Source of the DNA: Butyrivibrio sp. INlla18
GTDB lineage: Bacteria > Bacillota > Clostridia > Lachnospirales > Lachnospiraceae
Assembly: GCF_900103635.1 (NCBI RefSeq)
Contig: NZ_FMXK01000018.1
Coordinates: 1 to 64,000 of the forward strand
Direction: 5' to 3'
DNA length: 64,000 nt
A program made the translations under genes and the position numbers. Below, one piece after another: positions 47,012 through 56,925 of this stretch; positions within the stretch are counted from its first letter, which is position 1, and each line of letters opens with the position of its first letter. The notes beneath the pieces are model-generated. The model saw nothing but the letters and a program-made list of their open reading frames with translations, made no database searches and was not told the origin of the DNA.

Positions 47012-47677
47012 ATGAGAATAGTATTTGTAAGACACGGGGAACCCAACTATGAAAAGAACTGCTTGACCGAAACAGGTATTGTTCAGGCTAAGCTTGCTGC
47101 TGATAGGCTAAAGGAAGAAGGAATAGAAGAAATATGGTCATCTCCTTACGGAAGAGCAATGGAAACCGCAGAAGCTACCGCTAAAGTCTTAGGACTACCA
47201 ATTAAGACACTTGATTTTATGAAAGAGCTCGATTGGGGCGGAATAAATGACGTTCCAATCTTTTCAGATGGACATCCTTGGGATATAGCCGATGAAATGG
47301 CAAAACGTGGAATGGATCTAAATGATGATAATTGGGAAAAGAATGAGTTTTTTGCTCAAAACAGGGTTGTAAATTCAGTTCATCAAGTAGAAAAAGGCAT
47401 TGATGAATGGCTTTCAGAACTAGGATATGATAGACGCGGCCTTTATTACGATCATAAAATTGCTGAGGATGAACACAAAACAGTGGCACTATTTAGTCAC
47501 GGAGGATCGTCAAGTGCTGCACTTGCGCATATTTTGAACCTTTCATTTCCTTATATGTGCTCTCTTTTACACACAGATTTCACAGGCATTACAATAGTGC
47601 GTATGGATAAAAAACTCGGTATCGGATCGATGCCATGTCTTGAGATCGCAAGTGATTCAAGACACATTCAGAAATGA
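47012..47677 (+). CDS. Histidine phosphatase (phosphoglycerate mutase-like)
   Basis: The 221-residue protein has the RHG motif in FVRHGEPNYE, SSPYGRAMETA, the catalytic acid in KELDWGG, and the second histidine in FSHGGSSSA. The substrate is unknown. AGGAGG precedes the ATG. It is followed by a permease gene after 19 bp. Confidence 0.9.
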   Translation: MRIVFVRHGEPNYEKNCLTETGIVQAKLAADRLKEEGIEEIWSSPYGRAMETAEATAKVLGLPIKTLDFMKELDWGGINDVPIFSDGHPWDIADEMAKRGMDLNDDNWEKNEFFAQNRVVNSVHQVEKGIDEWLSELGYDRRGLYYDHKIAEDEHKTVALFSHGGSSSAALAHILNLSFPYMCSLLHTDFTGITIVRMDKKLGIGSMPCLEIASDSRHIQK

Positions 47678-47696
47678 TCAACGATAGGATAAATAA

Positions 47697-48413
47697 ATGC
47701 TTACATGGATAATTGCTACAATAGCTGCATTTTTTATTAAAGGACTTTGCGGCTTTGCCAATACCTTAGTTTTCAACAGTATTTTGGCTTTTGGAAATAA
47801 TAATATCAATGTTTCACCAGTTGAATTGCTGCTCGGTTACCCTACAAATATCATAATGACTATACGGGAACGTAGATCAATCAAAAAAGCCGTATTCATC
47901 CCTACGGCATTATTGGTGATTGCTGGTAGTATTCCTGGAGTTTTTTTACTAAAAAATTTAGATGCGGTCATCGTTAAGATCATTTTCGGAGTTGTTGTCG
48001 TGCTGATTGGCCTAGAAATGCTTATAAGAGAATACTCCAATAAGAAAACAAAAGGGTCAAAAGCACTTCTGACTGCTATTGGATTATTATCTGGCCTTTT
48101 GTGCGGGCTTTATGGAATAGGTGCATTACTTGGAGCTTATATCAGCCGCGTGTCAGATGATACAAAAGAATTCAAAGCCAACATATGCGCAGTTTTCATC
48201 GTGGAAAATACTTTTAGGATTGTTTTATATGCGTTGACCGGCATAATAACCTTGGAAGTGATAAAAAAAGTCATTATCCTTGTTCCATTTATGGCATTAG
48301 GATTGTTTTCAGGAATAAAATTGAGTAGTATTTTAGATGATAAAGTAATCAAAAAAATAGTAATTGTCATGCTGATCATTTCAGGGATAGCCTTGATCAT
48401 CAACAATTTATAA
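47697..48413 (+). CDS. TauE/SafE-family permease
   Basis: The 238-residue membrane protein has about eight helices with KGLCGFANTLVFN and GLLCGLYGIGALLGAY repeats of the sulfite exporter TauE/SafE family. It probably exports small organic or sulfur anions. It is in line with the phosphatase and the MBL hydrolase. Confidence 0.87.
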   Translation: MLTWIIATIAAFFIKGLCGFANTLVFNSILAFGNNNINVSPVELLLGYPTNIIMTIRERRSIKKAVFIPTALLVIAGSIPGVFLLKNLDAVIVKIIFGVVVVLIGLEMLIREYSNKKTKGSKALLTAIGLLSGLLCGLYGIGALLGAYISRVSDDTKEFKANICAVFIVENTFRIVLYALTGIITLEVIKKVIILVPFMALGLFSGIKLSSILDDKVIKKIVIVMLIISGIALIINNL

Positions 48414-48477
48414 CAATTATTTAAAAACAAGCGTTATCCCAAGTTTTTTCACGCTAAAAGAAATGGGGGTCATATCT

Positions 48478-49266
48478 ATGTTTGAAGACAAGGAACTATA
48501 TGTTAAAGAATTGAAGCCATACCTTTATCTTCTGGATGAGAACCACGAGGCAAGCGCATTTGTAGTAATTGGGGAAAAGAAAGCGTGCCTCATTGACACG
48601 ATGATGGGGTATCATGATTACAAGAAAGTCATCAGTGAAATCACTGATAAGCCTGTAATGGTCATTAATACTCATGGTCATCCCGATCATATCTACGGAA
48701 ACATCTTCTTTGACGAAGCATATATCAATCCAAAAGACATACCAATGACAGAAATATTTATAAATGACCCTGCCTTTGCTGAACCTTGCAAGGCAATGGG
48801 CATATCAATGCCTCCATTTAAAGAAATAAAAGGCGGAGACATTGTTGATCTTGGAGGAAAAACTCTTGAAATCTATGATCTTCCAGGCCATACATATGGT
48901 GGAATACTTCTTTTGCTAAAAGAAGATAGGATCCTTTTTACCGGAGATTCTATCAATCATCATTTATGGATGCAAACACCTGGCGGGGTATCTCTTACAG
49001 ACTGTGTAAAATCCATTGATAACGTACTTTTCCTAGAAAAAGAAGCTGATCTGATCTTACACGGACATGCAAGAGATTATGATGACATCTCACTTATGAG
49101 ATGTGTAAGAGATGGAATACAAGAGATCATCGATGGTAAAACTCAAAATGATAAACCATATGAATGGTTCGGAGGAGTGTGCAAGCAACATGCATTTACG
49201 GTATTAGAAGGCAAGCATTATCAACAAGATGACCATGTGATCGTGTATCAAGAAAATAATATTTAA
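48478..49266 (+). CDS. Metallo-beta-lactamase fold hydrolase
   Basis: The 262-residue protein has the metal motif THGHPDH, DLPGHTYGG, FTGDS and the late LHGHARDY histidine. ATG 48478 follows GGGGGTC. The family includes glyoxalase II-like and lactone hydrolases; the substrate is not readable. Confidence 0.88.
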   Translation: MFEDKELYVKELKPYLYLLDENHEASAFVVIGEKKACLIDTMMGYHDYKKVISEITDKPVMVINTHGHPDHIYGNIFFDEAYINPKDIPMTEIFINDPAFAEPCKAMGISMPPFKEIKGGDIVDLGGKTLEIYDLPGHTYGGILLLLKEDRILFTGDSINHHLWMQTPGGVSLTDCVKSIDNVLFLEKEADLILHGHARDYDDISLMRCVRDGIQEIIDGKTQNDKPYEWFGGVCKQHAFTVLEGKHYQQDDHVIVYQENNI

Positions 49267-49271
49267 AAATT

Positions 49272-49302
49272 TAGGCCGGCTTTTGAATAAAAGTCGGTCT
49301 AT
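49272..49302 (+). terminator. Terminator after the hydrolase gene
   Basis: AGGCCGGCTTTT pairs with AAAAGTCGGTCT around GAAT and is followed by T-rich sequence. Confidence 0.7.
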
Positions 49303-49372
49303 TTATTTTATTGTGCTATAATCATAGACAATTATTAGTAAACTAAGTAGCATTACAATGAAGGTGATTAGA

Positions 49373-50905
49373 ATGAAAAAAGTTATCATAAGTGGGGGAA
49401 TCTTAATAGCTTGCTTGATAATAGGTATAGCTTCTATACTTCTTTTAAATAATAAATTAACTGATGATAATGATATAAGCGCAGAAGTGATAAGTGTCGA
49501 GGATATTTCCGATATAAGTGAAGCATCTACAACTTCTACTACAATAGCAGAGACAAGCTCGGAGGCTAGCACAGAGGCAAGCTCAATTAGTAATATATCT
49601 GTTACAGAAGCAAGTTCAAGCGATCCTCAAGCTGCAAATACTGAAGAAACTGGTGAAAAAATAAACCTTTCAGACCTTGTTAATGCTAGTAGTGTAGGCG
49701 AAAATTCTTCAGTTACATATGGAATTGACGTATCACGCTTTCAAGGAACTATCGACTGGGCTCAGGTAGCTTCCAGCGGTGTTGAATTTGCGATGATAAG
49801 AGTTGGTTATAGAGATTCATCAACTGGTGAGATCAAAGCAGACACAAATGCAAAATACAACATGCAAGAAGCTGAAAAAAACGGAATAAAGATTGGGGCA
49901 TACTTCTTTTCAACAGCAGTTACTACCGATGAAGCAAAAGAAGAGGCGAACTGGGTTGCAAGTTATATTGCGCAGTACCCCATTACCTATCCAGTAGGTT
50001 ATAACTGTGAAGGCTTTGAAAATACATCCAGCAGACAGTATAGTCTCACTCAGGATGAACGTAGCAACATAGCAATAGCTTTCTTAGAGCAGATCTATAA
50101 TGCTGGATATACACCAATCTTCTACGCTTCAAGAAATGAATTGTCAGAAAGCGCCAAGTGGAATACATCTCAGATAGAAAAGAAATATAAGATTTGGATG
50201 GCTTGGTACAATCAGGACACTTCAAACATAGCAAAAGGCCCTGCCTATGGTGGACAGTGTGCAATGTGGCAATATACTAACAATGGCAGTGTGGCAGGAA
50301 TCAGCAAACCTGTCGATGTAGATGTGGCCTATTTTGGTTACAATGGCACAGAATCAGCAAAAGACACATCTGAAAGAGAAACCGCTTCTGCCGACGTTGA
50401 AGCACTAATGAAATTTGATCCTGTAGATGAGACAGTTACTGCAAAAAACACCACAAATTTGCGAGACAAGCCAAGCCAGGGAAGCGATAGTACAGTAAAA
50501 GTAACGTTACAAAACGGGCAAACTGCCCAGAGAACAGGAATTAGCTCCAGCGGTTGGTCAAGAGTTGTATATGAAGGCAATACTTATTACGCTGTATCAA
50601 GCTTTTTGACCACAGATCTAAGTGCGCCAAAACAAGAATCATCTCAGCCTGCACAACAGACTTCTGATAATTCAGGTTTCAAAACAAAGTTTACTGATTG
50701 TAACGAAACCGTTACTGCAAAAGATGTAGTAAATCTTAGAAATAAGCCAAGTGTAACTGATGCGGATTCAGCCGTTGTGGCTACACTTAGTGCAGGTGAT
50801 ACGGCAGTAAGAACTGGAATTAATAATGAATATGGCTGGTCTAGAGTTGTATATAATGGAAAAACCCTGTATTGTGTTAGTAGTTATCTAAAAGTTGTTG
50901 AATAG
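49373..50905 (+). CDS. GH25 lysozyme-like protein with two SH3b domains
   Basis: The 510-residue secreted protein has an N-terminal membrane or signal helix (5-25), a Ser/Thr/Glu-rich linker, a GH25 barrel starting YGIDVSRFQGTIDW (about 115-325), and two bacterial SH3 repeats (NLRDKPSQ and NLRNKPSV). It should bind and cut peptidoglycan. At the catalytic Asp-x-Glu position it reads YNCEGFE, so the aspartate is asparagine. Activity may be altered. AAGGTG precedes ATG 49373. Confidence 0.9.
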   Translation: MKKVIISGGILIACLIIGIASILLLNNKLTDDNDISAEVISVEDISDISEASTTSTTIAETSSEASTEASSISNISVTEASSSDPQAANTEETGEKINLSDLVNASSVGENSSVTYGIDVSRFQGTIDWAQVASSGVEFAMIRVGYRDSSTGEIKADTNAKYNMQEAEKNGIKIGAYFFSTAVTTDEAKEEANWVASYIAQYPITYPVGYNCEGFENTSSRQYSLTQDERSNIAIAFLEQIYNAGYTPIFYASRNELSESAKWNTSQIEKKYKIWMAWYNQDTSNIAKGPAYGGQCAMWQYTNNGSVAGISKPVDVDVAYFGYNGTESAKDTSERETASADVEALMKFDPVDETVTAKNTTNLRDKPSQGSDSTVKVTLQNGQTAQRTGISSSGWSRVVYEGNTYYAVSSFLTTDLSAPKQESSQPAQQTSDNSGFKTKFTDCNETVTAKDVVNLRNKPSVTDADSAVVATLSAGDTAVRTGINNEYGWSRVVYNGKTLYCVSSYLKVVE

Positions 50906-50940
50906 TATAACTAGTAAATCTTATGAAAGGAGGTATGAAA

Positions 50941-51027
50941 ATGCAGTATAAAAATTTATTGATCGACATCTATGGAGGAACAAAATATGACAGCAGAAGA
51001 ATTATGGAAAGAATATTGCTCCAATAA
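50941..51027 (+). CDS. Short upstream frame before the GNAT gene
   Basis: A 28-residue frame (MQYKNLLIDIYGGTKYDSRR and beyond) follows a perfect AAAGGAGG. It overlaps the GNAT start and contains that gene's own GGAGGA site. It may couple translation, or be incidental. Confidence 0.3.
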   Translation: MQYKNLLIDIYGGTKYDSRRIMERILLQ

Positions 51028-51988
51028 AAATATCGATATAAATACACACTATGAAGCATGGGCTTTTGGAGATGATCCTGATGGACTGGCGAAACTTGTT
51101 CTTGAAGGAAAAAAGTTTGGAACAGCAAGTTTGTACGAGGCATATGAAATAGAAGATGCTCTCGATGAGATTCCAAAAACAGGTGACTATAGTGTCATAT
51201 TAAATGCAAATGATGAGGCTCTATGCGTAATAAGAGATTATGACGTATGTGTCAGGCGTTTTGGAGACGTTTCTCCCTTTCACGCATACTCAGAAGGCGA
51301 GGGAGACCGCTCATTAAACTATTGGAGAAATGTCCATCAAAGATTTTTCGAAGAAGAGCTTAGTGAGTATGAAGACACAAAACTTACGATTAATCCAGAA
51401 ACAAGGGTAATCTGTGAAAAATTCTGTGTTGAATATATTCCAGGAAAAGAGCTTGATGATGACCTGATTTATATAGAGCCTACCCTGGAACTCGCCGACG
51501 AAATAGCAGCTTACAAGCAAGAAATGCTGGATGCTGGCTCTAGTTTTGATGGTTGTTTTTCTATGAAAAGACATGACGACATCAAGGATTATATCGAGGA
51601 TTGCATACATTGGGCCAACCCAAGAAGAGAAGCTGACGGCAATGGCGCATGGGGAAATGTAATCCTTGCCCTACGCAAATCTGATAACAAGATTGTAGGA
51701 TGCATGCAAGTTCATAACGTTCTCACCGAAAGAATGGAGAAGTTCACTGGACATGTAGGATATTCCGTAAGACCTTCAGAACGAAGAAAAGGCTATGCCA
51801 AGAAAATGCTCGCAAAAGCCTGTGACTTCCTTTCAAGCTTTGGATTTGACGAAATAAATGTCAGCTGCCTTCCAGAAAACGAAGCCAGCAGAAAAACCAT
51901 CCATGCTAATGGGGGCGAATATATAGAAACCGTCTTCTTGGAATGTGATGGAGTTAATCTTGAAAGATATAAAATAAGACTTAAATGA
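50987..51988 (+). CDS. GNAT-family N-acetyltransferase with N-terminal domain
   Basis: The 333-residue protein has a C-terminal acetyltransferase domain (about 165-333) with GHVGYSVRPSERRKGYAKKM as the acetyl-CoA loop. The N-terminal half (about 1-140) includes DDPDGLAKLVLEGKKFGTASL and SVILNANDEALCVIRDYDV, an ASCH-like pattern that could bind RNA or nucleotides. The fusion is plausible but the N-terminal call is weak. GGAGGA precedes the ATG. Confidence 0.82.
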   Translation: MTAEELWKEYCSNKNIDINTHYEAWAFGDDPDGLAKLVLEGKKFGTASLYEAYEIEDALDEIPKTGDYSVILNANDEALCVIRDYDVCVRRFGDVSPFHAYSEGEGDRSLNYWRNVHQRFFEEELSEYEDTKLTINPETRVICEKFCVEYIPGKELDDDLIYIEPTLELADEIAAYKQEMLDAGSSFDGCFSMKRHDDIKDYIEDCIHWANPRREADGNGAWGNVILALRKSDNKIVGCMQVHNVLTERMEKFTGHVGYSVRPSERRKGYAKKMLAKACDFLSSFGFDEINVSCLPENEASRKTIHANGGEYIETVFLECDGVNLERYKIRLK

Positions 51989-52000
51989 TCAATTGAGCGC

Positions 52001-53192
<1,192 letters not shown>

Positions 53193-53234
53193 TGCAAATA
53201 ATTAGCTGTATAAAATTGGAGTATAAGTTTTTTG

Positions 53235-55058
53235 ATGAATGTCTTAAATGTAGAAAATGTATCTAAAACATACCTGGCAAAGCCTGTTCTTAGCGGAATT
53301 TCCGTAGGCATAAACGACACCGACAAGATTGGCGTAGTAGGTACCAATGGTACTGGTAAATCCACACTGCTTTCAATAATTGCCGGAGTGGTGGAGCCAG
53401 ATGAAGGTCAGGTCGTTATCAGTAATGGTCTTAGGATTTCATATCTACCTCAGAATTCTGAATTTGATATGAATAAGACACTTTTGGAAAATATTACAGA
53501 AAAAATCTACGCCGGTAATGATCATTGGGACAAAATGGGTGAGATTAAGGCAAATCTAGCCAAATTTGGCATTAGTGACCCAGAGTGTAATCCATCAATA
53601 TTATCCGGTGGACAGAAGAAAAGAGCAGCATTAGTAGCCGCCATAATGACTCCCTGCGATCTTTTGATCTTAGATGAGCCTACAAACCACCTCGATTCTG
53701 AAATGATCGAATACCTAGAAGAATTCCTTCAGCACTTTAGAGGTGCACTTCTCATGATTACCCATGACAGGTATTTCCTCGATGAAGTAACTGATCAGAT
53801 TCTTGAAATTGACAAAGGCAGTGCATATCGCTATGAAGCTAACTACTCGGGCTTTTTGGAATTAAAACAGCAGCGCCTTGACTACGAGCAAGCTGCTGAG
53901 AGGAAGGCCCAATCCCTTTATAGAAAAGATCTTGCTTGGATGCTTAGAGGTGCAAGAGCCCGTTCTACCAAGCAAAAGGCCCATATTCAGAGATTCGAGT
54001 CCCTTCGTGACAGGCAGTGTCCAGAAGAGGAAAGGCAGGTAGAACTTAGCTCTCTCCCTTCAAGAATGGGTAATAAGACAATCATCCTTGATGAAATTTC
54101 CAAAACATATGGAGAAAGAGTTCTTTTTAAAAGCTTTTCATATACCTTCAACAAGCTTGACAGAATAGGAATCATTGGGCCTAATGGCTGTGGTAAATCC
54201 ACTCTATTAAAGTGCATCATTGGCTCCGTTACTCCAGATTCAGGCTCTGTTGAAATCGGTCAAACTATCAAGATTGGTTACTTTGGCCAAGAAAATGAAG
54301 CTCTTGATGAGACAAAAAGAGTAATTGACTACATCAAAGACACCGCAGAATTCATAAGAACTGCAGAAGGTCTTGTTTCTGCATCAGTGATGTGTGAGAG
54401 ATTTCTTTTCAGCCCAGATATGCAATATGCTCCTATTTCTAAGCTTTCTGGTGGTGAAAAAAGACGTCTATATCTTTTGCGCGTTCTAATGGAACAGCCA
54501 AACGTCATCATCTTGGATGAGCCTACTAATGACCTTGATATTCAGACATTGCGTATATTAGAGGATTATCTCGACGGTTTTGCAGGAATAATCATAACTG
54601 TAAGCCACGACAGATATTTCCTTGATAGAGTAGTAACTAGGATATTTGCCTTTGAACCAGATGGCTCGCTATTTCAGAGCGAAGGCGGATACTCAGACTA
54701 TGTTTTGCATAAAAAAGATGTTGAAACACCTGATATTAAGGCATCAAACGCCAAGACTAGCACTTCACAGTCACAACCTGAAGAAACCTCTACCAAAGGA
54801 AAATATCGTGCTCCACGCGAAAAGACCAAGCTTTCCTACAATGAGCAGAAAGAATACGACAATATAGAATCTGAAATCGAAAAATTAGAAGAACGAAGTG
54901 CCGAGCTGGTTACCGCCATAACTGAAGCTGCCACAAATTATCCAAAGCTTATTGCATTAACCAAAGAAAAAGAAGAAGTCGACGCTGAAATCGAACAAAA
55001 AATGGACAGATATGTTGAGCTTCAGGAAATGGTGGACAGCTTCACGAATGGAAAATAG
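53235..55058 (+). CDS. ABC-F family ribosome-associated ATPase
   Basis: The 607-residue protein has two ABC domains (GTNGTGKST and GPNGCGKST; LSGGQKKR and LSGGEKRR) joined by a linker with LAWMLRGARARSTKQKA, and a C-terminal coiled coil (about 540-600). The C-terminal extension points to the Uup/YdiF subgroups. It acts on stalled ribosomes or translation; some members give antibiotic resistance. The subgroup is not certain. Confidence 0.92.
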   Translation: MNVLNVENVSKTYLAKPVLSGISVGINDTDKIGVVGTNGTGKSTLLSIIAGVVEPDEGQVVISNGLRISYLPQNSEFDMNKTLLENITEKIYAGNDHWDKMGEIKANLAKFGISDPECNPSILSGGQKKRAALVAAIMTPCDLLILDEPTNHLDSEMIEYLEEFLQHFRGALLMITHDRYFLDEVTDQILEIDKGSAYRYEANYSGFLELKQQRLDYEQAAERKAQSLYRKDLAWMLRGARARSTKQKAHIQRFESLRDRQCPEEERQVELSSLPSRMGNKTIILDEISKTYGERVLFKSFSYTFNKLDRIGIIGPNGCGKSTLLKCIIGSVTPDSGSVEIGQTIKIGYFGQENEALDETKRVIDYIKDTAEFIRTAEGLVSASVMCERFLFSPDMQYAPISKLSGGEKRRLYLLRVLMEQPNVIILDEPTNDLDIQTLRILEDYLDGFAGIIITVSHDRYFLDRVVTRIFAFEPDGSLFQSEGGYSDYVLHKKDVETPDIKASNAKTSTSQSQPEETSTKGKYRAPREKTKLSYNEQKEYDNIESEIEKLEERSAELVTAITEAATNYPKLIALTKEKEEVDAEIEQKMDRYVELQEMVDSFTNGK

Positions 55059-55131
55059 TTTATTTTACTGCGGAATACCCAAAGATGGTATCCTGCATCG
55101 CTTTTTCGCAAAATTGTAATTTTTCGAAAAC

Positions 55132-55734
55132 TTATCGAAAAAATCCCCTATAAAGCCGTTCAAGTTCCAATTGAACAAATTCTTTCTTAGATACCTTAGC
55201 TTGTTTTTCAATATATTCAGTTTTCTTATCAGCCATCGATAGGATTCCGCATATTGAAGCCCAAAATGTAAATATAACTACAAATGCATCGTCTCCAAGA
55301 GCAAAAAGTTCTGAGATATAATTGTTGATTTCTTCGCCCTGAATATAAGTATCTTTTTCACTTTCAAAATACTTACCAGCAGAAAAATCTACATTTATTA
55401 CATCTTGTAAAAGAGAAAAGTACATAGGATATTTCTTCTTGTAGTTAATGATTCCTTCACAGACTCCATAATAGTTTTCCTTATGCCTTGAATCTTTTGA
55501 AGTGTGTTCATATATTTCCTTTTTGAGTAAAGCCATGCTATTCAAAACAAGATAAGCCACGATTTCTTCCTTATTTTCAAAATATACATATATCGTAGCC
55601 TTGCTATATCCAGCGCTTTCAGCAATCATTGATACTGTGGTTTTTTCAATACCATATGTTATGAATAGTTTTTCTGCTGCATCTGCAATTCTTTTGCGAT
55701 GAACTGAAGGTTCTTCTTTTATTCTTCTCGCCAT
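55132..55734 (-). CDS. TetR-family repressor
   Basis: The 200-residue protein has the N-terminal HTH KRIADAAEKLFITYGIEKTT and AGYSKATIYVYFENKEE. It begins 2 bp after the nitroreductase-like gene. A 25-bp operator-like palindrome overlaps the promoter upstream of that gene, so it probably represses its own two-gene unit. Confidence 0.92.
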   Translation of the reverse strand: MARRIKEEPSVHRKRIADAAEKLFITYGIEKTTVSMIAESAGYSKATIYVYFENKEEIVAYLVLNSMALLKKEIYEHTSKDSRHKENYYGVCEGIINYKKKYPMYFSLLQDVINVDFSAGKYFESEKDTYIQGEEINNYISELFALGDDAFVVIFTFWASICGILSMADKKTEYIEKQAKVSKKEFVQLELERLYRGFFR

Positions 55735-55736
55735 AA

Positions 55737-56816
55737 TTATCTTACCGATATGTAATCGGCCAAATCCCTCCTTATAGCTGCGTTTTTTCCATAATCAGCT
55801 GTATACCCTACTCTCAATATCATCTGTATATTAGCAATTCCCAGCTCTTTTTCAAGAACATTTCTGTGATTGTCGCACTCTATTGCACAGCTCATAGGCT
55901 GTACAGAAATAGAATCTTTCGTTAGATCAAGCCACAGATCAACAGTCTTCATTCCACACAAGATAAGCTCCTTTGCAGAATCACCTGAGTTAACTATAAC
56001 AAAACCAGTACAACCATCCAACTGATTTTTGGTAGTTGTTATTCCTTGTTTTGCAAAGCTTTCTCCTTGAGCGCTTTCGTGGTTTGTAGACAGGTAATAA
56101 AGCGTCTTTTTGATACCGCTTATGCCTAGTTGTTCCGCTGGAAGCCCATCCTTTTGATCCAAAGCCTCTTTATCCGAAAGCCTTAGCCATGAAGACAACT
56201 CCGCCGCAACCTCTTTGTTATAGGCTTGTTCCGTGTACGCTTCTAGGGTTCCACTTTTTATAAGATCAAATTTATTATCACCTACTGAAAAGAAGTAGAT
56301 TCCACGGTTATTTTCATCAATATATGAGTATTCTTTTTCGCTAATTCCTGCTGATCTGTCAAATGCCCTCTTATCTGTGTGACGCTTAGTGATAATTGAG
56401 ATCAGCTCCTTATCTATCACATCCGAAGTCTTACTATACTCAAGCCTTACATAGTTTTCATCCTGGCAAATCTCATATTTAGTCTCATAACCATAAGCTG
56501 AAAAACTCTTTATCAAGGTCTCCACAAAGCAGCCTAAAGAAATGTACAATTCGCGGTCTTTTGGGTCTACTACCTTAAGCTTTCTTGATTCATCAGGACA
56601 GATAGTTAGATAACCTTTCCTTGGATAAATCTCTATCTTCCAGCTTTGAATATTGTGGGAATTTGGTGCCAATGATCCTAGATAAAGAATTTCCTGCAAT
56701 TCTTCATCAAGCTCCGCTACATGCTTATTTGTTCTCACATCTACACGTTTTCCCAACAAAAACAGCACCATCAATATTATAACCACAACGACAATCACAA
56801 AATACCTCAACTTCAT
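55737..56816 (-). CDS. Membrane-anchored nitroreductase-like protein
   Basis: The 359-residue protein has one N-terminal membrane helix (about 5-22) and a nitroreductase-like domain: SLAPNSHNIQSWKIEI, KRHTDKRAFDRSA, GITTTKNQLDGCTGFVIV, CGMKTVDLWLDLT. This resembles the Acg/TM-anchored subgroup. It may bind flavin or store reduced flavin. ATG 56816 follows GGAGGAG. It is the first gene with tetR. Confidence 0.85.
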   Translation of the reverse strand: MKLRYFVIVVVVIILMVLFLLGKRVDVRTNKHVAELDEELQEILYLGSLAPNSHNIQSWKIEIYPRKGYLTICPDESRKLKVVDPKDRELYISLGCFVETLIKSFSAYGYETKYEICQDENYVRLEYSKTSDVIDKELISIITKRHTDKRAFDRSAGISEKEYSYIDENNRGIYFFSVGDNKFDLIKSGTLEAYTEQAYNKEVAAELSSWLRLSDKEALDQKDGLPAEQLGISGIKKTLYYLSTNHESAQGESFAKQGITTTKNQLDGCTGFVIVNSGDSAKELILCGMKTVDLWLDLTKDSISVQPMSCAIECDNHRNVLEKELGIANIQMILRVGYTADYGKNAAIRRDLADYISVR

Positions 56817-56826
56817 ACTCTCCTCC

Positions 56827-56876
56827 GTTAATTGAACTCGTGGTTCAATTAAAACATTGAGAACTCTCTTTGTCAA
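56827..56876 (-). promoter_or_regulatory. TetR-type operator in a consensus promoter
   Basis: On the minus strand TTGACA (56876-56871) and TTTAAT (56853-56848) are spaced 17 bp. The palindrome TTAATTGAAC-TCGTG-GTTCAATTAA (56828-56852) overlaps the -10 and the start of transcription, as expected for TetR repression. Confidence 0.78.
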
Positions 56877-56883
56877 GACCACA

Positions 56884-56906
56884 AAAAAGCTACCCATGGG
56901 GTAGCC
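56884..56906 (-). terminator. Terminator after the GH42 gene
   Basis: On the minus strand GGCTACCC-ATG-GGTAGC is followed by TTTTTT. It lies between GH42 and the nitroreductase promoter. Confidence 0.78.
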
Positions 56907-56925
56907 TTTCTAAACACTGAAATAT

